Below are positions 33,653 through 42,660 of a stretch of DNA of 64,000 nucleotides, piece after piece. A program made the translations under genes and the position numbers. Source of the DNA: an uncultured Prevotella sp. (GTDB lineage Bacteria > Bacteroidota > Bacteroidia > Bacteroidales > Bacteroidaceae); NCBI GenBank assembly GCA_900554545.1, contig USHW01000006.1, forward strand, positions 1-64,000, given 5' to 3'. The notes under the pieces are model-generated. The model saw only the letters and a program-made list of their open reading frames with translations. It made no database searches and was not told the DNA's origin. Each line of letters opens with the position of its first letter. Position 1 is the stretch's first letter.

Positions 33653-33758
33653 TATGAGTTGTCTGTTAAAATGATGTTTTTTGAATATGGACAAATGCAA
33701 ATATACTGATTTTTTTGTACATTCGCATCATGAACGTGTTTAATCAAAATAGGAAATA

Positions 33759-34076
33759 ATGTTATTATCAACAACACCGACTATTGAAGGGCGCCGCATT
33801 CTTGAATATAAGGGCGTGGTGACGGGAGAGACTATTGTAGGCGCGAATGTGCTTAAGGATTTTATGGCCAGTTTGAGCGATTTTTTCGGCGGCCGTAGCG
33901 GTACGTATGAAAAGGTGCTGCGCGAAGCCAAGGAATCGGCCATGCGCGAAATGGAAGAGCGTGCCATGGAACTGGGCGCTAACGCCGTTGTGGGCATTGA
34001 CCTTGACTATGAGACGATAGGGCAGGGCGGCTCAATGCTTATGGTTACATGCAGCGGAACTGCAGTAGTAATTTGA
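33759..34076 (+). CDS. YbjQ family (UPF0145) protein
   Basis: This 105-residue protein matches the YbjQ/heavy-metal-binding-like family. TTPTIEGRRILEYKGVVTGE at the start, the middle REAKESAMREMEERAMELGA and the late NAVVGIDLDYETIG are all diagnostic. It probably forms ring-like oligomers as solved relatives do; the cellular role is unknown. It is divergent from the acetyltransferase gene. Confidence 0.93.
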   Translation: MLLSTTPTIEGRRILEYKGVVTGETIVGANVLKDFMASLSDFFGGRSGTYEKVLREAKESAMREMEERAMELGANAVVGIDLDYETIGQGGSMLMVTCSGTAVVI

Positions 34077-34246
34077 AAGGTGAAAAAGTGAAAGGGTGAA
34101 AAAGTGGAAAGGTAAAAAAGTAGAAAGGTAAAAAGGTAAAAAACTATATTCTCTATAACGCATATAGATGTTCCGTTTTTACTTTTTTACCTTTCTACTT
34201 TTTTACCTTTCCACTTTTTCACTTTTTCACCCTTTCACTTTTTCAC
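34077..34246. repeat. Long word-like inverted repeat between convergent genes
   Basis: The left half repeats GAAAGGTGAAAAAGTG and GGTAAAAAAGTAGAAAGG words. The right half holds CTTTTTTACCTTTCTACTTT and CACTTTTTCACCCTTTC. The whole can fold into one imperfect hairpin of more than 60 bp and runs into the 3' end of the minus-strand gene at 34235. It probably acts as a bidirectional terminator. Confidence 0.75.
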
Positions 34247-34732
34247 TTTTCCCAGTTCGTAAGCGCGTGCGGCCATTCGGTTTATGATGCTTTCCGCGAA
34301 GTCGATGTCGATTTCACCGATTGAGGAGTTGCGGGTGTACGATTTTACGTGTTCCTCTTCGGTTTCAATATGTCCGGCGAGGAGGTGTGTGAAATTGCGC
34401 TTGTATTCTTCAACCATTACGGCATGTATATCATCGGTGCGGCAGGCGAAGCGCACGAGTTCCATATCGGTTGTGGCCGGTGTGGCGAACTGTTTTAGCA
34501 GGCTTTCTATTTCGTCGGCCTTGTAGTTCATCCGTGCCAGGGCGTAAAAGGCTTCCTGGTTGAAATGTTTGGAGATACGCTCGTAGCGGTTGAGCATCAT
34601 GCGCTTAATGTTCTTAGGCTCGAAGAGTTCCGAAGTTTCGCTGTCGGTTTGTGTTTCAAGTACTCCTGTGACGTAGTATTTGAAGAATGCCCGTACAAGG
34701 GCGGCTATGGCAATGTCTTTTCCGCAATTCAT
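34235..34732 (-). CDS. Conserved-looking helical protein, unrecognised
   Basis: The 165-residue protein is not recognised. It is mostly helical and soluble, with no signal peptide or enzyme motif. Notable stretches are NRYERISKHFNQEAFYALAR and EIDIDFAESIINRMAARAYE. It lies 5 bp downstream of queG in the same direction, so it is probably in one transcript with queG and the deacetylase gene. Its last codons, ending in lysines, lie within the long inverted repeat. Confidence 0.65.
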   Translation of the reverse strand: MNCGKDIAIAALVRAFFKYYVTGVLETQTDSETSELFEPKNIKRMMLNRYERISKHFNQEAFYALARMNYKADEIESLLKQFATPATTDMELVRFACRTDDIHAVMVEEYKRNFTHLLAGHIETEEEHVKSYTRNSSIGEIDIDFAESIINRMAARAYELGKVKK

Positions 34733-34737
34733 AATTA

Positions 34738-35667
34738 TTACCTCTTGTTTTGTATTTCTTTTAGTACCGCATCTATGTTTCTTTTAAGTCCTTCGTATTT
34801 CGCCCGTTTCACGGCACTGCCCTTGAACAGGTAGCGGTATCGCTCAATGGTAAGGTTTTGCCAGTCGTGGCGTGTCATGCCGAGCAGTTCGGGCTTTGGC
34901 TGTAGTTGCGGGTCGTCGGTCGGTATGGCAAAGCGGTTGTGCGGACAGGCGTCTTGGCAGCGGTCGCAGCCGTAGATGCAGTTGTCCGCTTTTTCAGCTA
35001 TGTCTACGGGCAGGTCGCCGCGGTGCTCAATAGTGAGGTATGACAGGCATCGGGCAGAGCACATCTGGCCGTTATATGTTAGCGCACCGGTGGGGCAGGC
35101 GTCCATGCAGGCGTGGCATGTGCCGCAGTGTGAGGGGACGGGACTGTCATATTCAAGTTCGATGTCGAGAAACAACTCGCCGAGGAAGAACATGCTGCCT
35201 GCATGGGGTATGATGAGCTGGTGGTTGCGGCCTGTCCAGCCGAGTCCTGCCTGTTCCGCCCAATAGCGTTCAAGCACAGGGGCGGTGTCGCAAAAGGCGC
35301 GGTAGGCGGTTATGCCGAGGCGCGATGCGAGCGTGTGCAGGCGCGACTTTACAATGTCGTGATAATCTTGGCCGAGGGCGTAGGAGGCTATTTGCGGTTC
35401 TCCGTCAGGCAGTTTTCTGCCGGGGGCGTAGTTTAGAGCTACGCATACGATACTTTTTACACCGGGCATGAGCAGGGTAGGGTCAAGCCGTTTTTCAACG
35501 TTGCGCTCCATATAGTTCATGCCGGCATGGCCGCCAGCATCGAGCCAACGGCGGAACTGGTCTGCGCAACTGGCTGGTACGGGGGCGGCTTTGGCTATTC
35601 CGCAGGCGAAAAAGCCGAGGGCTTTTGCCTCGGCTTTTATTTGTTCACTCGAAAGTCTTGAATTCAT
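34738..35667 (-). CDS. queG: Epoxyqueuosine reductase (QueG)
   Basis: This 309-residue cytosolic cobalamin- and iron-sulfur-dependent enzyme performs the last step of queuosine synthesis on tRNA. The two 4Fe-4S motifs are CGTCHACMDACPTGAL and CDRCQDACPHN, preceded by an unpaired Cys in CSARCLSYL. The N-terminal DUF1730-like region is present (ALGFFACGIAKA). It complements queD and queE at 6 kb. Its 5' end overlaps the deacetylase gene end by 23 nt. Confidence 0.94.
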   Translation of the reverse strand: MNSRLSSEQIKAEAKALGFFACGIAKAAPVPASCADQFRRWLDAGGHAGMNYMERNVEKRLDPTLLMPGVKSIVCVALNYAPGRKLPDGEPQIASYALGQDYHDIVKSRLHTLASRLGITAYRAFCDTAPVLERYWAEQAGLGWTGRNHQLIIPHAGSMFFLGELFLDIELEYDSPVPSHCGTCHACMDACPTGALTYNGQMCSARCLSYLTIEHRGDLPVDIAEKADNCIYGCDRCQDACPHNRFAIPTDDPQLQPKPELLGMTRHDWQNLTIERYRYLFKGSAVKRAKYEGLKRNIDAVLKEIQNKR

Positions 35668-36256
35668 ACCCTTGCTCTTTCAACCATTTCAATGCTTCGG
35701 GCAGTGCGTAACGCAGCTTGTCGATGCTTTTCAATGAATCATGGAAAGTTATTATCGAGCCGTTGCGTGTGTAGCGTTTCACGTTTTTGAGCACGTCTTC
35801 GGCTGTTAGCCACTTGCTGTAGTCGCGTGTTACGAGGTCCCACATGATAATCCGGTATTTGCGGCCGAGGCAAAAGTACTGTTCCCAGCGCATCCAGCCG
35901 TGTGGCGGGCGGAAAAGGTGCGCACCTATAAGGTAGTTGGCTTTTTCGGTATTCGTGCGGTAAGCTTTGGTGGTATGCTTTATGCCTCCCCAATGGTTGT
36001 ACGTATGGTTGCCTACCTGATGTCCCTCGTCAACTATCCGTTTGAACAGTTCCGGGTATTTCCTTACATTGTCGCCCACCATGAAGAATGTGGCTTTGAT
36101 GCCGTTGTCGGCCAATGTGTCCAGAATGAACGGTGTAGATTCAGGTATCGGGCCGTCGTCGAATGTCAGGTAAACGGCTTTCTCCGTTTTGTCCATGCGC
36201 CATGTCGCCCGTGGATATAGCCATCGTAGCCATTTGGCTGGCTGCTCGATAATCAT
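35645..36256 (-). CDS. Polysaccharide deacetylase family protein
   Basis: This 203-residue NodB-homology protein probably removes acetyl groups from a cell-wall or surface polysaccharide. The metal and catalytic motif is YLTFDDGPIPEST, the histidine motif is EGHQVGNHTYNHWG, and the later blocks are FRPPHGW and the ending TFHDSLKS. No clear signal peptide is seen, so its location is uncertain. The ATG at 36256 follows AAAAGAAAA. It overlaps queG by 23 nt and is likely co-transcribed with it. Confidence 0.9.
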   Translation of the reverse strand: MIIEQPAKWLRWLYPRATWRMDKTEKAVYLTFDDGPIPESTPFILDTLADNGIKATFFMVGDNVRKYPELFKRIVDEGHQVGNHTYNHWGGIKHTTKAYRTNTEKANYLIGAHLFRPPHGWMRWEQYFCLGRKYRIIMWDLVTRDYSKWLTAEDVLKNVKRYTRNGSIITFHDSLKSIDKLRYALPEALKWLKEQGYEFKTFE

Positions 36257-36261
36257 TTTTT

Positions 36262-36433
36262 TTCTTTTCAGTAGTAAAGTAGTAAGGAGAGAAGGAGTAA
36301 GCAAGAATGCTTTGTTTTATTATCTTTTCCTTACCGGATAGTTCTATTATTTTAGGAAATTAAGATGTAAGAGGAGAGAAGTGGCAAGCAAGTGTATTTA
36401 CTCCTTGACTACTTCTCTCCTTACTCCTTGTAA
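36262..36433. repeat. Word-like inverted repeat before the deacetylase gene
   Basis: AGTAGTAAGGAGAGAAGGAG on the left pairs with TACTTCTCTCCTTACTCC on the right, with an inner GAGGAGAGAAG-type word. It sits between the DUF2723 gene end and the next gene, both minus strand, and probably terminates the DUF2723 transcript. Confidence 0.65.
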
Positions 36434-36435
36434 AC

Positions 36436-39400
36436 TTACTGCGGCATCACTCCGCCTTTGCTTTGGTATGTCGCCATGTCAGCCTTGAGTTGTGTTTCAA
36501 GTTTGTCGGCAAGTGCCTTGTCGAACAAGTCGGCATTGTCAATGCACATGCTCATGATGTATATGTGCATCATGCAGTCTTGCTGGGCTTGTGTAAAGCG
36601 GCTCCCTTTGAGCGAGTTATACCATGCCATATACTGATGTGCGTTGTTGAACACCTGCTTTGTCGTTTCGGCGGCTTTTGCCTTGTAGCTGTTGTTATGG
36701 CTGCTGAGCAAAGCGTATGCCTTGGCGATGTCGAGTCCGCCGCTAAGGTAGTTCATTGGGACGTTATATGACGGTATTACCTTTTCAGCGTAAGCGAGCG
36801 CCTTCATTGCCTTGTCGGTCTTGCCTTCGGCGATGAGGTGCAGGGCAAGCTGGGCGAACAACCGGCGGTGGGTGTAACACATGCGCATCACTGTTTCGTC
36901 AAGGTAGATGCCCTTCTTGTCGATGCCTCCGTATTTGAAGCGTGTCATCATGTTTGTGTAGACGCGTTCAGAATCGAAGTTCTTTGCTCCGGCCGCGTTG
37001 GTGGTGAACGGAGTGATGCGGTTGGCGAGTCCCTCCTGTACGAAGTTGTCGCCAAGGTTCATGTAGTTCTCCGAACCTACCGTAGTGGCAACATATACGG
37101 GACGTGTCCAGTTGCATTGTGCAAGAATTTCAAGCATCATCAGGTCATTCTTGTAAAGCGCGTTCTTGCCTTTGAGTGATATGACCATGCGATCTGGTAT
37201 TGAGTCGGCAGCCATTATCATGCCGCTCTTGCGCACTGCGTCCTTGTCGATTGTAATGTACAGTGTGTCTGTCGGTATCACGTGCATGTCTGGATTCTTA
37301 GTGCGCACCCAATATTTCATTATGTTCTTGACTTCAAACGGATTTTCGCCGAATGCTGCCTTTGCTTCATCAGGATGAGTCTTGTAGAAGTCGAGAACCT
37401 GACCCTTCAGTTCAGGCTGCACGTCGATGTAGTCGTTTGTGCCCGAGCAGTAATCAAGGCGCGGCCATGTTACCGGCAGTGCAGGCGAGTCGTAAGCGTC
37501 GCGGCACATCTGGTCGATATACCAGTCTGTTGCCAGATAGCTGAGGTTGCATACACGGGCATCTGTCCTTACCCCTTCGACATCCTGATTGTACCACAGA
37601 GGGAATGTGTCGTTGTCGCCGTTGGTGAAGATAATCGGGTTGCCTTTGTCCTGAAGGGACATGAGGTAATTCTGTCCGAAGTCACGGCACACGTAACGCC
37701 CGCTGCGGTCGTGGTCGTCCCAGGTCTGGCTTGCCATCTGTATCGGGACGAGCAGGCATAGAACAGACACCACGGCGGTCGCTGCTATACTGTTGAGTTT
37801 GGCGTATTTCTTTAGCAGGTCGATGATTGCCGCTACGCCGATGCCGCACCATATGGCGAACGCATAGAATGAACCGGCGTAAGCGTAGTCACGTTCACGT
37901 GGCTGCATCGGCGTCTGGTTGAGGTAAAGCACGATGGCGAGGCCTGTCATGAAGAACAGGAAGAACACTACCCAGAACTGCCTTATGCCACGCTGTCCGC
38001 GGTAAGCCTGCCAGAACAGGCCGATGAGTCCGAGCAGCAGAGGCAGGCAGTAGAACACGTTGTGCCCCTTGTTCTGCTTCAGGTCGTCGGGCAGTTTGCT
38101 TTGGTCGCCCAGTCTCCAGTTGTCTATGAACGATATGCCCGTGAGCCAGTTTCCGTGCTCCGGTTCGCCGTTGCCCTGTATGTCGTTCTGCCTTCCTGCG
38201 AAGTTCCACATGAAGTAGCGCCAATACATGAAGTTGCACTGGTATGACAGGAAGAAGTAAAGGTTTTCAAACATGGTCGGCATCTTCACCATAATAGGCT
38301 CTACGCAGCGGTCGTAAGGCACTTGCTTGCCGTCAACGCCGCCCATCCAGCTCTCGTATGCTTCGGCGTGGCTTGAACTCCACATCCTCGGGAAGAGCAT
38401 GTTCTGCGCGTAGGCGTAGTCGCGCTTGCGGCTTACAATGAAGTATGAGTCCTTCTCGTCGGGCGAAGCTTTTTCCTTGCGCTGGTAGATTGGCGCGCCG
38501 TACACCATGTGCGGACGGCACATGCCGTCTTCAACGTCGAGCTGCACCTGCGAGGTGTAAGCCTGTCCGTAGGCCAGCGGGTAGTCGCCGTACTGTTCGC
38601 GGCTAAGGTAGCTGCCGAGTGTGAAGATGTCTTCAGGAGAGTTTTGGTCCATAGGAGGATTGGCCGAAGAGCGTATTACTATAACGGCGTAGCTCGAATA
38701 TCCAATCATCAGCATAAGCATGCACAGCAGTGTGGTGTTCTTTATGCGTGCGCTTACGAGCGGCTTCTTGTTCACCTTGCGGTTTATTACAAACCACAAA
38801 GCGGCCAAAACCACAATTCCTACGAAGAACGCCGACCATCCATAGCCGTAGAACGGCACGCCGAGCATGGCTACGGATAGCAGGAACGACAGGTTGGTGC
38901 GCTTGAAGCTCTTGCCGGTATAACTCTCGTAGATGGCCCAGATGACTGCGGCAACGAGCAGGATGATGTATATTATTACACCTGTATTGAACGGGCAGCC
39001 CAGCGTGTTGACAAAGAACAGTTCGAACCAGCCGCCTACTTTCACGATGCCCGGCACCACGCCGTAAAGTATTGCGGCGATGAGCACGAACGAAATGAGC
39101 AGCGCAATAAGCGAGCCTTTGAGGTTGGCGTTGGGGAACTTGCGGTAATAGAACACCAATACGATGGCCGATACGCAGAGAAGGTTGAGCAGGTGGACGC
39201 CTACGCTCAATCCTGTCATGTACATAATCAGCACAAGCCAGCGGTCGCTGTGCGGCTCGTCGGCGTGGTCTTCCCATTTCAATATAAGCCAGAACACCAC
39301 CGCAGTGAACGCCGACGAGTAGGCATAAACCTCGCCCTCGACGGCACTGAACCAGAACGTGTCGCTGAACGTGTAGATGAGTGCGCCCACAAGGCCGCTC

Positions 39401-39765
39401 GCCTCGATGGCAATCAGTTTGTTGGTGGTAAGCGCGCTCCAGTCTTTCAGTATCAGTTTACGTGTAAGGTGGGTGATTGTCCAGAACAGGAACAATATAC
39501 ACGTTGCGCTAAGCAGTGCGCTCATGGTGTTCACCATCATCGCCACTTGCGACGGGTCGCTGGCGAACTGTGAGAACAAGTTGGCCGTGAGCATGAAGAA
39601 CGGTGCTCCAGGCGGATGGCCTATCTCTAATTTGTAACCTGTTGTGATAAATTCAGGACAGTCCCAAAAACTGGCTGTCGGCTCGATAGTGCTGCAATAT
39701 ACGAAGGCCGCTATGAAGAATGCCAGCCAGCCAAGGATATTGTCAACCAACCTAAATTGTTTCAT
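36436..39765 (-). CDS. DUF2723 membrane protein (GT-C protein O-mannosyltransferase-like)
   Basis: This 1109-residue protein has an N-terminal membrane domain (about residues 10-340) with the DUF2723 signature, including TASFWDCPEFITTGYKLEIG then HPPGAPFF. The early acidic residue in CPEF is the likely catalytic position of GT-C glycosyltransferases. More transmembrane helices lie near residues 570-680, followed by a large soluble C-terminal region with tetratricopeptide-like helices near the end. Such proteins are thought to glycosylate secreted proteins in Bacteroidota. A minus-strand TATCTTTG at 39828-39821 is a likely -7 box. Confidence 0.9.
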   Translation of the reverse strand: MKQFRLVDNILGWLAFFIAAFVYCSTIEPTASFWDCPEFITTGYKLEIGHPPGAPFFMLTANLFSQFASDPSQVAMMVNTMSALLSATCILFLFWTITHLTRKLILKDWSALTTNKLIAIEASGLVGALIYTFSDTFWFSAVEGEVYAYSSAFTAVVFWLILKWEDHADEPHSDRWLVLIMYMTGLSVGVHLLNLLCVSAIVLVFYYRKFPNANLKGSLIALLISFVLIAAILYGVVPGIVKVGGWFELFFVNTLGCPFNTGVIIYIILLVAAVIWAIYESYTGKSFKRTNLSFLLSVAMLGVPFYGYGWSAFFVGIVVLAALWFVINRKVNKKPLVSARIKNTTLLCMLMLMIGYSSYAVIVIRSSANPPMDQNSPEDIFTLGSYLSREQYGDYPLAYGQAYTSQVQLDVEDGMCRPHMVYGAPIYQRKEKASPDEKDSYFIVSRKRDYAYAQNMLFPRMWSSSHAEAYESWMGGVDGKQVPYDRCVEPIMVKMPTMFENLYFFLSYQCNFMYWRYFMWNFAGRQNDIQGNGEPEHGNWLTGISFIDNWRLGDQSKLPDDLKQNKGHNVFYCLPLLLGLIGLFWQAYRGQRGIRQFWVVFFLFFMTGLAIVLYLNQTPMQPRERDYAYAGSFYAFAIWCGIGVAAIIDLLKKYAKLNSIAATAVVSVLCLLVPIQMASQTWDDHDRSGRYVCRDFGQNYLMSLQDKGNPIIFTNGDNDTFPLWYNQDVEGVRTDARVCNLSYLATDWYIDQMCRDAYDSPALPVTWPRLDYCSGTNDYIDVQPELKGQVLDFYKTHPDEAKAAFGENPFEVKNIMKYWVRTKNPDMHVIPTDTLYITIDKDAVRKSGMIMAADSIPDRMVISLKGKNALYKNDLMMLEILAQCNWTRPVYVATTVGSENYMNLGDNFVQEGLANRITPFTTNAAGAKNFDSERVYTNMMTRFKYGGIDKKGIYLDETVMRMCYTHRRLFAQLALHLIAEGKTDKAMKALAYAEKVIPSYNVPMNYLSGGLDIAKAYALLSSHNNSYKAKAAETTKQVFNNAHQYMAWYNSLKGSRFTQAQQDCMMHIYIMSMCIDNADLFDKALADKLETQLKADMATYQSKGGVMPQ

Positions 39766-39820
39766 TTACTGATATGTGTGATAATTATTTGTTCCGCAAT
39801 GAAAACGCCATAAAGCGCTG

Positions 39821-39828
39821 CAAAGATA
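39821..39828 (-). promoter_or_regulatory. -7 promoter box (TATCTTTG) for the DUF2723 gene
   Basis: This is an exact TAnnTTTG match on the minus strand, 56 bp before the DUF2723 ATG. Confidence 0.5.
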
Positions 39829-39881
39829 CAAACTTTGTGCCGTGAAGCAGTAAGTTTATTATATTTTAACGCTGTCGCGAT

Positions 39882-39972
39882 TTGCAATATGCCGTCTTTT
39901 AGCTTCCAAAAGGCCATGTTTTACACGCTGAAAGGCCACCTTTTACAATGCAAAAGGTGACCTTTTGCAAAG
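39882..39972. repeat. AAAGGCC/GGCCTTT hairpin repeat cluster, copy 5
   Basis: At least four words of the family are present (GCCGTCTTTTAGC, AAAAGGCCATGTTTTA, GAAAGGCCACCTTTTA, GCAAAAGGTGACCTTTTGC). The cluster lies in the 380-bp divergent gap between the DUF2723 gene and the sigma/barrel fusion; the rest of that gap shows no gene. Confidence 0.75.
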
Positions 39973-40145
39973 CCGTTTGTTCAGGCTTGTTCCGGCATGG
40001 GTGTAATTTTATGCCGCGTATGGCGTTAGAATGTAATGCGGCCTGCTGTTCGGGGCGCTTGTTTTTGAAATAAATTGCGGTGCCGGATGCAGTAATCTGC
40101 TGTTTCCGCACTCATAGAATAACAGGCTGCAGCAAGGCTTGCGTA

Positions 40146-41816
40146 ATGTTGATGACGACAGAAGAACTTATCAGAAGGTGCAAGGAGGGCGACCGCAGCG
40201 CGTGGGCTGCGCTATATCGGGCGTATTCGGGCAAGATGTTCCGGGTGTGCCTGCGCATAGTCGGCGACGAGGCGCAGGCGCGTGACGTGTTGCACGACGG
40301 CTTCATAGTTGTGTTCTCCTCGCTCGGGGCATTGCGCGAGCCGCGCCATGTAGAGGCGTGGATGGGCAGGATTATGACCAATCTCGCCTTGAAAGCCGTC
40401 GGCAGCCGTAACGGCTGTGTGTCGATGGATAATGTGGAGGCCGACAGCTTGTGCGCCGACGATGACTGTCCTGACGGTGTTGTGCCGTTTGACGAGATAA
40501 TGGCGATGGTTGACCGCCTGCCCGATGGTTACCGCCGTGTGTTCAGGATGGCGGTGGTTGACGGTCTGCCGCACGGCGAAATAGCCCGCATGCTGGGCAT
40601 AGAGCCGCGTTCTTCGTCATCGCAGTTGTCACGTGCGAAGCGTGCCCTGCGCATAATGGTTGCCGAATACCGCGCACGGATGGGAGCTGTTGTGCTGTTG
40701 TTGGCCGTTGCGCTGGCGGTGGGCGTGCTTGACGGGCCGGTCAGCCGTCGTCATGCAGGTCTGCGATACGGTGGTGACGGCACTTGTAAGACACCGGTTG
40801 CCAATGCCGAAAGGCGTGAGGCAGCTATGGAAAGGACGGCAGGCGATATTCCTGTCACGGTTTCCGGCCGTGCCGTTGCGCCCTTGAGCGGCATTGCTGA
40901 CAGCGTTCGCCGCGGTGCGGAGGCTCCGCCGGAAATGCCGGATGTTGCTGATGTTACGGGCGTAGGCATATTGGACGGCGGTGTCCGTCTGACAGATGTT
41001 CCTCCGTTGCGCCGGGTTGAGGCTGCCGTAGCTGATGTTTGCGGCGGTGGGCGGCCATTGAAGGGCGGCCGGAAGTGGCTGTTCGGCCTCGGCTCTGCGG
41101 TCGGTCGCGGTTCCGGCGGCATGGCTGCGAGAGTGCTGCGGCTGATAAGCGGCGGCGCAGGTTCGGCCACAAGGGTGAACATCGAGACGTGGGAGGAACT
41201 GGTAAATTACCTTACTTACGATACAGGCAGCGGTCTTTCGCAAGAGGAAAGGACAGCTCTGCTGGAAATAGCGTACAATAACAACGGGCGCATCATAACG
41301 AAGAAAGACTTTGAAAGCCCGTTGCAGATTGGGCTGGACTTCAGCAAGCGGTTTACGGACAGATGGAGCCTGGACTTCGGACTGCGGTTTACGCGCCATA
41401 CAACCAACCTCCTTACAGGGCGCGCTGACACCACTGGAATAACAGAAAGGCAGCGGACTTTCTTCATAGGAGTGCCCGTCAGTGCTTCGTACAGGTTCTT
41501 GCACAAAGGCCGTTGGAACGTTTACGGCACGGCGGGCATGGCTTTGGACATTCCGTTTTATGGCAAGTCAGACGTCAGGTTCAACCTTGACAACGCGGTG
41601 ATTTACAGTTCGGAACACAGGCTCGGGCTTCCTCGCTGGCAGTGGTCGGTAAGTGCTGGGGCTGGCGTGTCGTATGAACTCGCACCGGGATTGCAGCTGT
41701 TCTTCTCTCCGAAACTGACATGGTATGTGCCCAACGGCGGCAAGACGGAGACACAGTGGAGCGACAAGCCGTTGCAGGTGGACTTCCCGTTCGGCTTAAG
41801 AATAGTGTTCGACTGA
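40146..41816 (+). CDS. ECF sigma factor fused to a membrane helix and C-terminal outer-membrane beta-barrel
   Basis: This 556-residue single frame has three parts. Residues about 1-178 are a complete ECF sigma factor: region 2 includes LIRRCKEGDRSAWAALYRAY and ARDVLHDGFIVVF, and region 4 includes RLPDGYRRVFRMAVVDGLPH then GEIARMLGIEPRSSSSQLSR. Residues about 181-195 are one hydrophobic helix (AVVLLLAVALAVGVL). A Gly/Pro/Arg-rich linker with no fold follows to about 345, then NIETWEELVNYLTY and a helix-like block. Residues about 388-556 are a small beta-barrel with alternating strands, such as SLDFGLRFTRH, FFIGVPVSASYRF and WNVYGTAGMALDI, ending FGLRIVFD. Predicted topology is sigma in the cytosol and barrel in the outer membrane. 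Start 40146 or 40152. Confidence 0.85.
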   Translation: MLMTTEELIRRCKEGDRSAWAALYRAYSGKMFRVCLRIVGDEAQARDVLHDGFIVVFSSLGALREPRHVEAWMGRIMTNLALKAVGSRNGCVSMDNVEADSLCADDDCPDGVVPFDEIMAMVDRLPDGYRRVFRMAVVDGLPHGEIARMLGIEPRSSSSQLSRAKRALRIMVAEYRARMGAVVLLLAVALAVGVLDGPVSRRHAGLRYGGDGTCKTPVANAERREAAMERTAGDIPVTVSGRAVAPLSGIADSVRRGAEAPPEMPDVADVTGVGILDGGVRLTDVPPLRRVEAAVADVCGGGRPLKGGRKWLFGLGSAVGRGSGGMAARVLRLISGGAGSATRVNIETWEELVNYLTYDTGSGLSQEERTALLEIAYNNNGRIITKKDFESPLQIGLDFSKRFTDRWSLDFGLRFTRHTTNLLTGRADTTGITERQRTFFIGVPVSASYRFLHKGRWNVYGTAGMALDIPFYGKSDVRFNLDNAVIYSSEHRLGLPRWQWSVSAGAGVSYELAPGLQLFFSPKLTWYVPNGGKTETQWSDKPLQVDFPFGLRIVFD

Positions 41817-41886
41817 GTTTTTTGTCATGATTGCCGGTGCAGTATTTTGCAGGTTTTGCCATCATAAGGTAAAAAACGAAGGCAAA

Positions 41887-42660
41887 ATGCAGAAAAGGCA
41901 TAACGACCGTTACCGCTATTTTAAGGAAGAGGCGGCTACGGCTGAAAAGTATTTCATTCCTTACATATCAAGGTTTGCCGCTGTTGAAGGCAGTAAAGTG
42001 CTTGAAGCAGGCTGCGGCGAGGGCGGCAATCTGTTGCCGTTCGCACGCATGGGATGCAGTGTTACGGGTGTGGACGTGTCGGAGTTGCGCATAAGCCAGG
42101 CTTCAGATTTCTTCTCGCGTGAGGGCATCGGGGGAAAGTTTGTGTGTGCGGACATACTTGACTATGATGCCGGAGACCGCAGGTTTGACATAATAATACT
42201 ACATGACGTTATTGAGCATGTGGCCTGCAAGTCTGCGTTGCTTGCGCGGTTGAGGCGGCTGCTTGCGCCCGGCGGCGTTGTGTTTGTGGCCTTTCCGGCA
42301 TGGATGATGCCGTTCGGCGGCCATCAGCAGATAGCGCGCAGCCGTGTTGTCAGTCATGCTCCGTTCGTGCATTTGCTGCCTTCCGGCTGGTATAGGCGGC
42401 TGCTTGTAATATCGGGGGAGGACGGATTTACGGTAAACGAGCTTATGTCGATACATAAGACGCGCCAGACGGTAGAGGGTTTTGACCGTTTGGCGCGTGG
42501 CGCAGGCTTCAAAGTGCAAGACAGGCAGTTGTGGTTTGTCAATCCTCATTACTACATCAAGTTCGGCCTTCGCCCCGTCCGGCTGTGCCGTTTGCTGTCA
42601 GGCATTCCATACATTAGGAACTTCATGGCTACGTCATGTTTTTATATGCTTTCCAATTGA
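41887..42660 (+). CDS. Class I SAM-dependent methyltransferase
   Basis: This 257-residue cytosolic protein has a Rossmann methyltransferase core. Motif I is KVLEAGCGEGGNLLPFARMG, the acidic second strand is TGVDVSELRISQAS, and the post-I region is DIIILHDVIEHV, with LLAPGGVVFVAFPAW following. The C-terminal third is specific, and the substrate is unknown. The ATG at 41887 gives the best N-terminus; upstream codons in frame cross the spacer after the sigma/barrel gene. It may be co-transcribed with that gene, 70 bp upstream. Confidence 0.88.
   Translation: MQKRHNDRYRYFKEEAATAEKYFIPYISRFAAVEGSKVLEAGCGEGGNLLPFARMGCSVTGVDVSELRISQASDFFSREGIGGKFVCADILDYDAGDRRFDIIILHDVIEHVACKSALLARLRRLLAPGGVVFVAFPAWMMPFGGHQQIARSRVVSHAPFVHLLPSGWYRRLLVISGEDGFTVNELMSIHKTRQTVEGFDRLARGAGFKVQDRQLWFVNPHYYIKFGLRPVRLCRLLSGIPYIRNFMATSCFYMLSN

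Noticed and set aside
38633..39277. Long minus-strand frame within the DUF2723 gene
   Set aside because: It is an out-of-frame reading of a GC-rich coding region, rich in Arg, Pro and His, and the DUF2723 frame has clear domain support.
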